Shown here: piece after piece, positions 22,401-33,523 of the stretch
How positions within the stretch are numbered: position 1 is the first letter of the stretch
Layout: each line of letters starts with the position of its first letter
Assembly (NCBI GenBank): GCA_958496175.1
Contig: OY292274.1
Span: 5,146,001 to 5,210,000, forward strand
Reading direction: 5' to 3'
DNA from: Sisyra terminalis
Lineage: Eukaryota; Arthropoda; Insecta; Neuroptera; Sisyridae
Length of the DNA stretch: 64,000 bases
Notes under the pieces: generated by a model
Database searches by the model: none
What the model was told of the DNA's origin: nothing
What the model saw: only the letters and a program-made list of their open reading frames with translations
Translations under genes and position numbers: made by a program

Positions 22401-23953
22401 TTTGATTATTTAGAATCGTGGTCTTCTTTTCAATATCCATCATGGATAACGTATTTCACATTTAATGGCAGTGTTGCGTGCATTTTGTCAGAAGATCAAC
22501 ATCAAATACACTTTTCTACTGCCCAAATTCATTACGAAGGTATGTATTTATTTATTTACTAGTTAATACCCACTTTTTTATGGGGCAAAAATATGATTTA
22601 AATTCAAACTTTGAATCTATTTTTTTAAGTAAAATAAATTTGTTTCAGCAAGGATTCGACGATTTTTCTAGCCAGTCACAATTCATAGCGATAGGAAAGG
22701 ACAATTTCCAGGATTCAACTGTCATCTCTAAACTAACGCCATCGACGCTATTAAGTAAATATGCTTTAGCATGTCTGGAATTAGCTTTAATTAAATTTTA
22801 CAATGTGAAATAATGTTATATTTTGTATTTCAATTTTAATAAAAAAAATTTAATTTTCAATCAAATTTTTGTTAGTATATTTTAAATATTTCAGGAATAA
22901 ATTAAATTTGAAAGGAATAAATTAAATTTGAATTTGGCGCATAAAATTTTAAAATTGGTTAAAAGTAGTTATCGTTATTATTGGTTACGCTACACTAGCG
23001 CCCTCAGTAAATGACGCCCGAAAGATAGCCATTTGGAGGAACACAAAATTAACATTGAGCTAGCCTCCCCTGGTCGCGGCATTCTATTGATTCATATCCT
23101 TAAAATATATATTTTTTGAGTATTTAAAATGCTGAATTTGGTTTATATCATTAATATAAAGTCTTCAAAATAAGTAATTTGTTGATTTAACTTGTACTAT
23201 GTTTTCATTAGCAGCCCTTAGCAGTCTTGTTACTTTCGATCCACAACGTGTTACTTTCGACCCGCCTATGTGGTCGAAAGTAACAACTGACAATTTTTTT
23301 TAACTCTGTGTTATTCATATAAAAACACCATAATTTAATAATTCAAGTTACTATATGAAGAACATAAACTAAATTTATAAATGGTTATATTCATTTCATG
23401 GTAATAATAACATCCAGCCAGAAATCAAGGTAAAAGTACAAATTGTTACTTTTGTACCCGGTCTCCCCTACAAACAAAAGGTAATCTAAAAATATATTTA
23501 AAATTTTAATTTGTAAAAGCCGGGTGCTAACTTGCCAGAGGTGAATATAATACATACTTTAGAAAGATGAGAATACAATAAACTTTGGTCATTATTTAAA
23601 CAATTAACCGATTTTTCATTGTCGCAATAATTCAAAATGTTTGCAAACTGCGTTTGAACATTTAGCGCCATTGTAGCAAACTTGTGAATGGCGTTTAATT
23701 TTTTGCAACAATATACACAAATCGTTTTTGGAAACTTATCGGTCGGCAATATCTAAAAAAAAAAGAAGTAAATACCAAGAAATCAATAAGTAGTGAAAAA
23801 ATGAGGTTATATTCTTACCGTAATATTGAGATATTTTTCAATTTTCGGTGGTAGATTTAATTGTATACCGTCTTCACCTAATACCGAAATCAAATTATTG
23901 TGTTGGCTCGAACAAATCCTGCACGTGGATTCTAACATATTCGCACGATTCAT
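19456..23953 (-). CDS. ZAD-domain C2H2 zinc-finger protein, five exons, ~446 aa
   Basis: Likely a nuclear DNA-binding transcription regulator. Exons, all with GT-AG borders and matching phases: 23819-23953, 23558-23752, 19919-20583, 19670-19859, 19456-19611. Start ATG is at 23953-23951. Exons 1-2 give the ZAD, with zinc-binding pairs CRIC (C11, C14) and CVYC (C57, C60); ZAD usually mediates dimerisation. Exon 3 opens with an acidic, serine-rich linker (DSSDLPDSPPSSP), then fingers near residues 234-254 and 298-318. Four more fingers follow, some split by introns: CDKCGRIF (326-346), CDVCGRVY, CPLCNKTF and CLYCPKAF. Introns split fingers 3 and 5, which fixes the splice sites: the joined fingers have correct C2-H2 spacing. 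Intron 2 (~3 kb) is transposon-filled. The gene appears intact; targets are unknown. Confidence 0.88.
21184..21424. repeat. TIR MITE (family M1), copy inside the MULE-like element
   Basis: Ends TTGGCTCATGTGTACTTTAG and the inverted form closing TACACTTGAGCCAA. Arms are about 90 bp, including GCATTTTCGACTTTGTTTTT. Another full copy lies at 25579-25807, a diverged one at 49402-49639 and a half at 52708-52805. Confidence 0.75.
21448..22047. repeat. 600-bp inverted repeat with ~200-bp arms
   Basis: The left arm (about 21448-21650) with GGTGCTGGTCTCTAGTTGAT is repeated inverted at about 21845-22047, with a ~195-bp spacer. The near-palindromic phrase ATTAGAGTCTAAT occurs four times (about 21476, 21660, 21706, 22011). 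Confidence 0.7.
22068..23470. mobile_element. hAT-like non-autonomous element nested in the MULE-like element
   Basis: Ends TAGGGGAGACTGGGTACAAG and the inverted TACCCGGTCTCCCCTA. Flanks CAATCAAG and CAAACAAA match at 6 of 8. The right one matches the uninterrupted sequence of the opposite MULE end, so CAAACAAA is the likely 8-bp target. The phrase GTCGAAAGTAAC recurs inside. A possible two-exon frame (22465-22539, then 22649-22813) is unrecognised. Confidence 0.6.
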
Positions 23954-24793
23954 TGATTTTAAAATAAAAACAGTACAATAGGTTTAACTGATATTTGAAA
24001 AGAAAATGAACGCAAAATTATTCAGTTATTACGTTTATTTATTTAATATAATTATCTTACAAAACATGATAGATAATCTAACGACGCCGACGCTGTAGAA
24101 AAAATACAAATCGGCCGTCGCGACGGTCGACGTCTATCTAGCTCAATACAGCACATTTATAATTTGATTCGAACCAATACACTGTGTAATATCTGTTAAT
24201 ATTTATAGAACATTGAAATAATAACACCTTACGGGTGAATACACTGTGTGCTAAACAGGGATGAAGTCAATTTAAGTTATATTTGGTTGCTTGAATTTTC
24301 CCTGTTTTTCCGACTGCGGCGATGTTTTATTATATTAATTAACGTTTTAATGATTTCTTCATTTATATGCAGACGAGAAAAATTATCGGTTCGATTTTTT
24401 GATTTAAATTATTGTAAACTTAGTTTTGCACGGCTTTAAGGATACGCTATATAGCTCCGAAAGTGAAGGACTAAACCGGTATAAGGATTAATTGTATCAT
24501 TTGTCTCTTTCATTCGTAAACTCACACAAATCGATAATAAACAAACAATGCTCATTTAACTTATACCCTTTTCCGTTCGTTAAATAAATCGACATACGTA
24601 CGAACATACAAGTATAACTAAATTATATTATATCTATGCGTTAAGTTCAATTGAAATTGTAAAGTAATTAAATATTTCAAAATATTTTTTCACTACATTA
24701 TTTCTTATTGCAGTTTTATGTTTTAAATAATCTTTATGATAATAGAAGAGCTACAATAAACAGATACACTAGAGTTTGGTTTGTGAAATATTA
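23954..24793. other. 5' flank of the ZAD/C2H2 gene
   Basis: Holds the presumptive promoter. A G+C-rich spot contains the perfect 12-bp palindrome CCGTCGCGACGG (24115-24126) about 165 bases upstream of the start codon, unusual in this A+T-rich setting. No other gene seen. Confidence 0.45.
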
Positions 24794-25256
24794 TCTATAC
24801 TTATATATAAAATTCTTATGTCTGTCTGTATATTTCGATTTTGTACCCAATTTTAGGGTAAATATTTGTTTCAACAGGCCCTTATTCCAAATTTAACATT
24901 TTTAAAATTTTTGTCTGTCTGTTTGTCAGTCTGTGTGTCCCGATTTAACTAAAGAACGGAACAACCGAATTTAATGAAATTTGGTATTAAGATACAACAC
25001 AATTTCCCACCCATTAGGCTATTTATCACTCCTTAAAAATTATAAGAAACGGTACTCCCTAGGGATGAAACACAAAAATTTTACTTTAGACAGGCAAGTT
25101 ATATATCATTGGAGAGGTAATTAAAATTAAGAAAATAATCTATAAAAATATTTTTAATTGAATTGATTAAAGCACAGTAAATTCAATTTAAAGTCAAAAA
25201 AATTGCCTCTTTGAAATATAAACGTTAATATATATAAAAAAAATAGTTGGTGTTAA

Positions 25257-25335
25257 TAGCGTAATGGCTTACGTATCTGACATTCTGATGCTCCTAATTA
25301 AAAAGACGTGGGTTCGAATCTTACATTTTTTTTTA
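25257..25335 (+). other. tRNA-Arg-like module with A and B boxes and T run, inside Helitron H4
   Basis: A-box-like TAGCGTAATGG (25257-25267), then CGTATCTGACATTCTGATG resembling the anticodon arm of tRNA-Arg(UCU), then the B box GGGTTCGAATC (25310-25320), followed within a few bases by a run of Ts (25325-25333) that could end Pol III transcription. The acceptor stem is not preserved, so this is not a functional tRNA. It is repeated at the same relative place in at least three other copies (3511, 8374, 63949). Confidence 0.65.
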
Positions 25336-25395
25336 CAAAATTGTTGTAAAGAGACCCTTAGAGTTGCTCACTAAGGAAATATTAACGAAAAAAGT

Positions 25396-25397
25396 AA

Positions 25398-25432
<35 letters not shown>

Positions 25433-25449
25433 ATAATAATAATAGTAAT
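25396..25449. repeat. (AGT)n(AAT)n microsatellite
   Basis: About ten AGT units followed by AAT units within Helitron H4; a shorter version follows at 42023-42042. Confidence 0.9.
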
Positions 25450-25578
25450 AAAACTTAAAGAAAATACGTTTTTAAAACCATGCATACATAAAATCGTGTG
25501 TTTATATACCCTCGCTGACTGATAAAATTTTAATATTCTATGTATTCCTTATAAAAAGTAGACATCTGATAAGATTTT

Positions 25579-25807
25579 TTGGCTCATGTGTACTTAAGCA
25601 CACCCACAATCTGGAAATGTTGCATTTTCGACTATGTTTTAAACTTAATTCGCGATTAAATAGGTTCATAATGAAAATTTAGCCACAAAAGAGAGAATTA
25701 TACCATATTAGAATTGAATAAACAAAAATATCGCGAATTAAATTAAAAACAAAGTTGAAAATGCAACATTGCCAGATTGTGAGTGTGCTAAAGTACAATT
25801 GAGCCGA
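25579..25807. repeat. TIR MITE (family M1), second full copy
   Basis: TTGGCTCATGTGTACTTAAG at the left and the inverted AGTACAATTGAGCC at the right, inserted in Helitron H4. The corresponding site in H1 (around 3255-3270, reverse) is uninterrupted, which dates this insertion after the Helitron family spread. Confidence 0.75.
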
Positions 25808-27501
25808 TTTTTTTTTTGAAATTCCTACCCTAAAAGAGCAGAAGGGGTGAGGGTTGTATGAGAAAATGTAGAGTAAATCAACATTCAACATTTTGAATTA
25901 AATAAGTGTAATTAATTAATAAATAATTAATCCATAATAAGTTTCTGTTTTTGTCATATCATTTTAATAACAGCATTTTAAATAGCGTCATTTCACTTAA
26001 TTAGTATGAAAGTTTATGCAGAGGGTCTTATACCAAATACCAAAAAGTCAGTTTTTAATTTTTGTTTGTTTTTCGACAATGAAACTTCTTAAAATCTAAT
26101 TTTTATGAACCAATGATTGTGAACTGGAGCAATTATTTATTCTGCTGAAAAACATTAAAGGAGCAATTTTTTATCATATATTTCATTATCAATTAAAATG
26201 TACAGTCCTCCAAACTAACTTTTCTTCACTATTTAGAACAATTTGAAAATCAATTATTCTGATTGAAAATAAATAAAATATTGGAATTTACTTCCACGCT
26301 TTCTATCTATTTCCAACAATTTTGTATGTACAACGTCCAAATGAGCCAAATCGAATTGTGTTTTAGTCATGATAATCAAAATAAAGGACATATTTTTTTG
26401 TTTTACATTGTATTTATCAATATAAATGCATATTTGTGTCGATGAAATTGGGAAAGTGTTTTTTTTATACGATGCAGAAATATAATAAGAAAGGGTTTTT
26501 GATATTTTCCCCCTAAAAGAGTGAAAAATGGTAGCAAAGTTTGTACGGCATAATGTCTAACGTCTAATAAACAATCAAAATTTCAAATTTCATAACCAAA
26601 GTACCGTTAATGACGAAACGTAATTACCCTTTATTATATGACAAAGTTGGTTTCATATGAGAAATAAAAACTTTGGATCTGCTAAAAATTTATACTGTGA
26701 TCGATATATCTGAAAATGGTTTAGTTAAGTTTATAAGTGAGCATTAAGTTTTTTGGCTTTCACATATTGTAAACCTGAAAATCCGATATACGTAATCACA
26801 AATAAATACATTAATGAGCAAATATCGAATAGCGAGATATTCGGCGAACTGAAAGAAAATGGTTTAATTATATAGTTGAAATTCAGATATTTTAATAATA
26901 AGTGCATTGATACACAATGGTTATACTTGATTATGGAGGAACTGGGTTTCGTGCTATTGAACAAATTTTAATTTCGCGGTAGTTTTATACATTGCAGTAG
27001 TGTAATAGTTTTGAGAAAAAAGATCATTTGAGAATCAAGATAATGAAATGGGATTTCTACTAATATTCTAAATCTAGACCCTTTAGTTCTGTTATTTTGA
27101 CGTGAGTGTTTTGATAACTTTTTACTGTTTTAAGTCATAATTAAGACCGAATTTATTGAATTTGACGATATTTTTAATTAATGTATAGATACTGATTGAT
27201 TTATGGATTATTTGATTCGCGGTAACTATACCTACCGTAGGTATACGGAATAGACCATACTCTTTTTTGATATTTATAAATATTTTTTGAAAATTATATG
27301 ATCATTACATACAAATATTTTATTCTATGCGACAATTTATTAAATGTATCTTTTTAAAGTCGACAAAGTGTTGTTTTTTAGTTTGATTTTTTTTTTCGTA
27401 AAAGAAATAAGAAAAATAAAAATATACATAGCAAAAAGCAAATCTAAAGGAAATTTAATCTACACCTACGTTACGTAGACGAAGTCGAGGGGATCAGCTA
27501 G

Positions 27502-28256
27502 TTGTTAATATATCTGAAAATGATTGGCGTTTAAGGAACTATCATGAGCCAAATGATTTATTTATTTGAAAGCTATTTCTTATATGGGAAACTTCCAAAA
27601 ATAAGTAGATTTTTAGTAATTTTTCGTTTTAAATATTGAAAAACTTAACTTCTCCGCAATATATAGTACGCGATCTGATCTTATGCAAAAAGACACTAGC
27701 ACTTTCGACATCAATCTCCGGCCAAACTATGGCATTTATGGAAAATTGGTAAAGAACCTTTTTTGTAGGAAATATCCTTAGCTTTCATTTTAAGAATTAC
27801 TTTTTTGTTTGTATCTAGCACGGTTCAAAAGTCATAGTGAAGAAATAATATTTTTTGGAAAAGTTAGTTTTGGGACGGGACGTCCGGACGTACGGGAAAT
27901 CATTTTTAGGACCTATTCTGTCAATAAATAAAATATTGGCTTTTTCATACTATTTGGTGAGTGCATATGCTTCAACGACTGTACTTAAGTATTTCAATTA
28001 AACACAAATAAGCTTTCGTAAAACAAAATGAAATAGTTCTATGTTAAAAGTTATTCATTTCACTGTTGAATTAAAACTGTAATAACATTATACCGTCACA
28101 TTCGGTATAGTTTGGGTTGAAAGTTTGTCGAAATTTTAAACCAATGAAACATTTTGATAAAATTTTGCATGGAAACTAAGTATTGATTGGTATTGATTAA
28201 TTTAACTTAGGAATGATTTTTGACAGTTTTTATGCAAACTATCGCTGATTTAAAAC
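27502..28256. other. Unassigned
   Basis: No gene recognised. One perfect 12-bp palindrome, ACGTCCGGACGT, lies at 27890-27901. Confidence 0.4.
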
Positions 28257-30221
28257 AATAAAATTCAGTAAATTAAAGCTCAATGGTCAATTTAGTGGCA
28301 ATTTTTGTACTATTTGTTAAACTGTACTCGTATGTCAATACCAGGTAGACAAATCAAAAACTCAACGACTTCTTTTCGACGCAAACAGGAATTATTGAAT
28401 TTCCTTTAAATAACTAATCACCTTAATCCAGTTAATACCCGTTGTTATTTCTTCTTTATTTTATTCCCGGAGTTTTTCCCATTTTTTTATTTTCTTCGAA
28501 ATTAACTTACATTATTTATTAAAATTGATTATTATATTCTTTCTCTAATTCAAAACTTGGAATTTTCTAGCAAAGGCCCTCGCCAGATAAGATGATCTAA
28601 AATGCCCCCATTGCAATGGGGCTATTTTTTTTTCTGAAAATACCTTACAGTATGGACAACATCTCAGCCAACTTTCAACTCTAAAATATGACGCGTTTTT
28701 GTGTAAAAAATATTTTTTTTTTCAAATTTAATATTCTCTGAAACTGTTTGATAATATCGAAAAAAGTGCTTATGAGTTTCAATATATCACTAAGTAGTAT
28801 TCCGAGAAAAATTCGCTCATGAATCAGATCGATCTATCATTGTTAAAAATACGATTTATTTTTTCAAAAAATTTTTTTAATGCCAAAATCGTTTGATACA
28901 CTTTAGTTTTTTTTTTTTCTATATAATCCTCTATCATCATTCTACAATATATAATTTTTTCAGATTTTTAAAAATATTAGACAAAAATAAAGAAAAGAAG
29001 TATTCTTTAAACATTTTTATGTGTGCTAAAATCTTTTAGTACCGTCACATAATTTTTTGTACATCGTCCCCTTGTCTCAGCTTACTAAATAAAATTTTTT
29101 TGTATTTTTAAAAATATTAGATAATGGTTAGAAAAATTAAACGTATTTTTTAATTCAGATTTTCAGCACTTAAGTACCTACTTAGTTTTTTTTCTAAAGT
29201 AGTTTTTCTAAAGTAATCGCTAAATGAAATATAAATATTTTAATGTTACTTAGAAAATGTATAAAATAAATTTTGATGACTAAGGGGATGAATAATTACT
29301 TTAGAAAAAAAACTAAGTAGGTACGTAAGTGCTGAAAATCTGAATTAAAAAATACGTTTAATTTTTCTAACCATTATCTAACATTTTTAAAAATACGAAA
29401 AAATTATATTTAGTAAGCTGAGACAAGGGGATGATGTAAAAAAATTACGTGATGGTACTAAAAGATTTTAGCACACAAAAAAATATATAACGAATACTTC
29501 TTTTTTTTAACTATTGTCTAATATTTTTAAAAATCTGAAAAAATTATATATTGTAGAATGATGATAGAGGAATATATAGAAAAGAAAACTAAGGTGTACC
29601 AAACGATTTTGGCATAAAAAAAAATTTTTGAAAAAATAAATCGTATTTTTAACAATGATCTGATTCATGAACGAATTTTTCTCGGAATACTACTTAGTGA
29701 TAACTTGAAACTCATAAGCACTTTTTTTGGTATTATCCAACAGTTTCAGAGAATATTGAATTTGAAAAAAAAAAGTTGAAGTTCTAGAATTGAAATTTGG
29801 CTGAGATGTTGTCCATACTGTAAGGTATTTTCAGAAAAAAAGATAGCCCGATTGCAATAGGGGCATTTTAGACCATCTTATCTGGCGAGGGCCTTTGCTA
29901 GAAAATTCCAAGTTTTGAATTAGAGAAAGAATATAATAATCAATTTTAATAAATAAATGTAAGTTAATTTCGAAGAAAATAAAAAAATGGGAATAACTCT
30001 GGGAATAACTCCGGGAATAAAATAAAGAAGAAATAACAACGGGTATTAACTGGATTAAGGTGATTAGTTATTTAAAGGAAATTCAATAATTCCCGTTTGC
30101 ATCGAAATGAAGTCGTTGAGCTTTCGATTTTTCTACCTGGTATTGACGAGTACAGCTTAACAAATAGTACAAAAATTGCCACTAAACTGACCATTGAGCT
30201 TTAATTTACTGAATTTTATTT
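28257..30221. repeat. ~2-kb foldback (arms ~930-960 bp, loop ~75 bp)
   Basis: The left arm starts AATAAAATTCAGTAAATTAA and runs to about 29218. The right arm starts about 29294 and ends TTACTGAATTTTATT. Arms match nearly throughout with a few small indels; for example the right arm has a short repeat of GGGAATAACTC. The spacer is A+T-rich. A transcript would make a very long hairpin. No coding capacity. It could be a foldback transposon or an inverted duplication. Confidence 0.8.
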
Positions 30222-30358
30222 CCTTTCTGTTACTCGGGCCTTTCTGTTATTCCTTCAGCAGACCAACGACTTGATTTCTTGATTATTGATAAATAGTAGC
30301 ATGTTGGCTGTAATTTTAAAATCCTGGATAATCTTCGTTTATATTACTCGCATAGCGA

Positions 30359-32682
30359 CAGAGCCGGCGCTAAGGTCCTCAACGCCCGCATGCAATTTTT
30401 ATCCTAGCGCCCCCTATTATTTTAAAACTTTTTTAACAGTTTCGTATCATTAAAATTATATACAAAATTACATTAGATTTTTTAATTACTGTTTAACAAA
30501 TCTCGATTTAGTAAACAAAAATTGAATATAATGGGTTTTAACATCTAATTCTGCACATACATCATTCTCAATGCTAAATAACACCAAACTATTTAGCCTA
30601 TCTTGTGACATAATTGTTCTTAAGTAAGTTTTAATCAATTTCAATTTAGAAAAACAACATTCGCCACTTGTTACACTAACAGGTAAAGTAAACAGTACTC
30701 TTAAGGCAGTTGAAAAGTTAGGGAAAGCTAAATTATTGGATACAATATAATTAATAATATCAAAAGGTTTTCTAATATTAAAATCATTCTTCTGAAAAAT
30801 ATCCCAGAAAGCACACAACTCATTAAATAACTCTATTGCATTTACATCTTTACTATCGCTGTCCTTTAAAATAATCTCTAAATCGCTACAATATTTTCTT
30901 AAAGATTCATTATTAATTTCTGGTAATTTATTCAAAAAAACTAAATTTTCAAAATATGTCTTTAATTGTTCAAAACGATCGTTTGTCGAACACATTGCAA
31001 CATCTAAAAGCGTATAAAATACATTGATTTTAAATTGATCTAGTGGAGATCGAGGCGATTCGTCGGGTCGCTTATAATCAAATTGTCGTGTGTTCTTTCG
31101 TTGTCGCATTTCCGAACTATTTTTAAATCCTTGTTCTTCATCCACTTCTTCGTTCAGTTCTTTTGCTGTTTTTAGAGCATCCTTAAATTTCAGTTCTGAT
31201 CGATAATCTTGCAAAAATATTTTTAAATTTTCAATTGATTCTAATGCATGTGTAATATTAATATTTGGCTCTTGAAACATTTTACTAACAGGATTTATTC
31301 TATTGAGCAAGTCATGCAAAATTATAAGAGAGCAAAGAAGTTTGTAGTCATTTATTTTTATAAATAATACTCGTGCTTCATGTTGGATTTCTTTATTAAA
31401 ATTTTCATTATTTACAATATCAAAAAGTGCATCGTAAACTTCTCCTAACTGATATCGTAAGGGCCGAATTGCATTAATCTTACTTTCCCATCGTGTATCT
31501 GATGGTTGTTTTAAAGTTAAAGTTTTAACGTATTTTAAAAGTATTGTCCAACGAAGAAATTATGTATTTCTTGAATGATGTTAAAAAAAATAATTGTATC
31601 TGTATTCACCTTAGCTGCATCGTAAATAATTAAATTTAGAGTATGGGCAGCACGATACGAAAAAAGCTCGAGAATTTTTGTTCAATAGTAAATTTTGCAG
31701 CCCATTTTTTTCCCTTTTCATATTTGCTCCATTGTCATAACCCTGACCACACATGCCTTTAACAGGAATGTTCCATTTTTCCAGATGATCTATTATTGTT
31801 GATCATAAACCACGTCCTGTTGAATCAGTTATATCAACAAAGCCCAAAAAATTTTCCCTTATTTTTACTACTTCATTCTCAAAAGAAACAAATCGAACAA
31901 TAATTGTCATCTTTTCTGTTTTACTTGCATCAGGTGTACAATCTAATACTATTGAATAATATTTAGATTTTCGTAGCGAGAGCAAAATTTTATCCCTGAT
32001 CGGTTTACTTAAAATTTCCAACAATTAATTTTGACTTTCCTTACTCAAATAGTGAACTCTATTGTTCCGTTAAAGAGCTCTATCAACATGATTTTCCATA
32101 ACAGGCTCAAATTTTGCAAAAAGCTCAACTAATTTTAAGAAATTGCCGTTGTTTCTTTCATATAATCTATCAGATGATTCTCGAAAGGCTATGTTTTGGC
32201 TGGCAAGGAGTTTTATAATTTCTATAATGAGATCTAAAACACTCCACCAATGCCTCTTTTTCATCTCATACATGCTTTGAGTCTGACAATCAATAATAGT
32301 TTTGTTTTTAAAGCTTTTATCTAGGTCTTTCCATTGTAAAAAAATTCTCATATGAGTTAGGCCAGTCTCATGTCTATGCAAAGTTGTACTAAGATTTCTC
32401 CAATCGTACTAACCTTCTACAAGACTACTAGATTCATTAGATGCGAAAAGTTTGCAACAATAAACAAAAAACACGATTTAATTTTTCGGAATAATTAAGC
32501 CATGTTCTGGGCACTAACATCTAACATAGTTAAGTAAGATTATTTATTATAATTTATTAAGTATTCCATAGATTCTATATTTTAATAAAATTATAGTATA
32601 TATCAAAATCTCGTGATGGCGCCCCTTCGACGAGGCGCCCGCATGCTCCGCATGCGTTGCATGCCCGTTTCCGCCGGCCCTG
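30359..32682 (-). mobile_element. hAT transposon, 2,324 bp, 8-bp target duplication CATAGCGA
   Basis: The left end is CAGAGCCGGCGCTAAGG and the right end, inverted, CAGGGCCGGCGGAAACGG. The flanks 30351-30358 and 32683-32690 are both CATAGCGA, a perfect 8-bp duplication as expected for hAT. GCATGC repeats lie just inside the right end. It holds the transposase remnant at 30486-32430. Confidence 0.92.
30486..32430 (-). pseudogene. hAT transposase (ZMYM1-like / TTF zinc finger type), frameshifted
   Basis: Reading down the minus strand: a TTF-type finger segment (FCFYCKLFASNE-like, broken, about 32450-32400); HRHETGLTHM; KRHWWSVLDLIIEIIKLLA; NNGNFLKLVELFAKFEPVM; the DDE-region segment YYSIVLDCTPDASKTEKMT; MCGQGYDNGANM; and at the C-terminus the hAT dimerisation region (LPVSVTSGECCFSKLKLIKT, 30486-31319, 277 intact codons). 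The order is right for the family, but several frameshifts and stops lie between 31320 and 32450. The enzyme would cut and paste DNA with 8-bp duplications; this copy is inactive. Confidence 0.88.
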
Positions 32683-33523
32683 CATAGCGATTATTGTTAA
32701 TAATTTCATCATCTGTTGTGAATCCCTTCCTTTTGATGTTTTAAGGTTTCGTTAAAAATCAATTGTAATACTGGAGTGTAGAAGAAGGAGCTATAGACTT
32801 GCTTTGTTTAATGGTGATTTAATTTCAGTAAAGGTTTTTTTAAGCAGTTTAAAACATAAATTCTAATACGCTCAATATAACATCTGAAATTTAGAAGTGA
32901 AATCTTTTAAATAGATTCGTGTACAAAACTTATCGAGTTTCACATTATACGATACTTAAATTTTTGGACTGCCTAATACTATAGACAAAAGGTGGTCAAT
33001 CGGGAAATCCATAACTCTGCTGGACACGTATAAAATTATGCATCCCCATATATTTTTTTTCTAATAATATTGAAGTTATTGAAGTTTTAACATTATCACC
33101 TCCTCCTCTAAGGAATATTAAACAATCGGCATTTTTTAATACCTTAGAACAAAGCTTTGTTTGGTAAGGTTGAAAATCTTGAGATACTTTTGAATCGAAG
33201 TTCATAGAATTCCTCAAAAATGAAGCTTTAATCTTTAATCAAGAGCTGCACGGTTTAGTTTTAAATTGTTGAATCACTAGTTGTATCCTGGTAAATGATT
33301 TTCAGTGACTGATTAATTATCAATAGGACAAATTAGTCACATATTTTCAGAATAAATAGCTGATTAATAAGTATTCTTTATTTATAAAAGTGGTCAGAAC
33401 GATATTAAGAATTGCACGATTAATGTTTTCAAAGAAAAAAATCGCATTAATCTTTTTAAAAATTCAAAATGACAAATTTTTCTTCTCATTATTATATTTT
33501 ATGTTTCAAATTGTATGATATAA
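32683..33523. other. 3' flank of the B56 gene; unassigned
   Basis: A 73-codon minus-strand frame at 32996-33217 is not recognised and may be chance. The part next to 33524 is presumably the 3' UTR of the PP2A subunit gene. Confidence 0.4.

Larger units (their letters stand above)
20807..23541. mobile_element. MULE-like element filling intron 2 of the ZAD gene
   Basis: Long inverted ends of about 70-75 bp start CCTCTGTCAAGTTAGCACCC on the left and end in inverted form at CTTGCCAGAGG (23531-23541). The flanks TGAATATGATA (left) and TGAATATAATA (right) match at 10 of 11 bases, as expected for the 9-11 bp duplications of Mutator-like elements. No transposase found. The right end lies 16 bases inside the intron from the exon 2 donor. 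The element carries three further insertions or repeats. A related interior block recurs at 46060-46205 and 54841-54986. Confidence 0.7.
24794..27501 (+). mobile_element. Helitron-like element H4, 2,708 bp, complete ends
   Basis: Starts TCTATACTTATATATAAAAT after A (24793) and ends GGGGATCAGCTAG before T (27502), with the GACGAAGTC hairpin upstream of the end. It is the most complete member of the family. It carries a GTCTGTCTGT tract, a tRNA-like module, a microsatellite and an M1 MITE insertion. No Rep/helicase coding sequence. Confidence 0.75.

Noticed and set aside
22465..22813. Possible two-exon gene inside the hAT-like element
   Set aside because: A GT-AG pair and an open second exon exist, but the product is unrecognised and the setting is a non-autonomous element; too weak to call.
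25246..25335. Functional tRNA-Arg gene
   Set aside because: The acceptor stem is absent and the module repeats inside Helitrons, so it is tRNA-like rather than a working tRNA.
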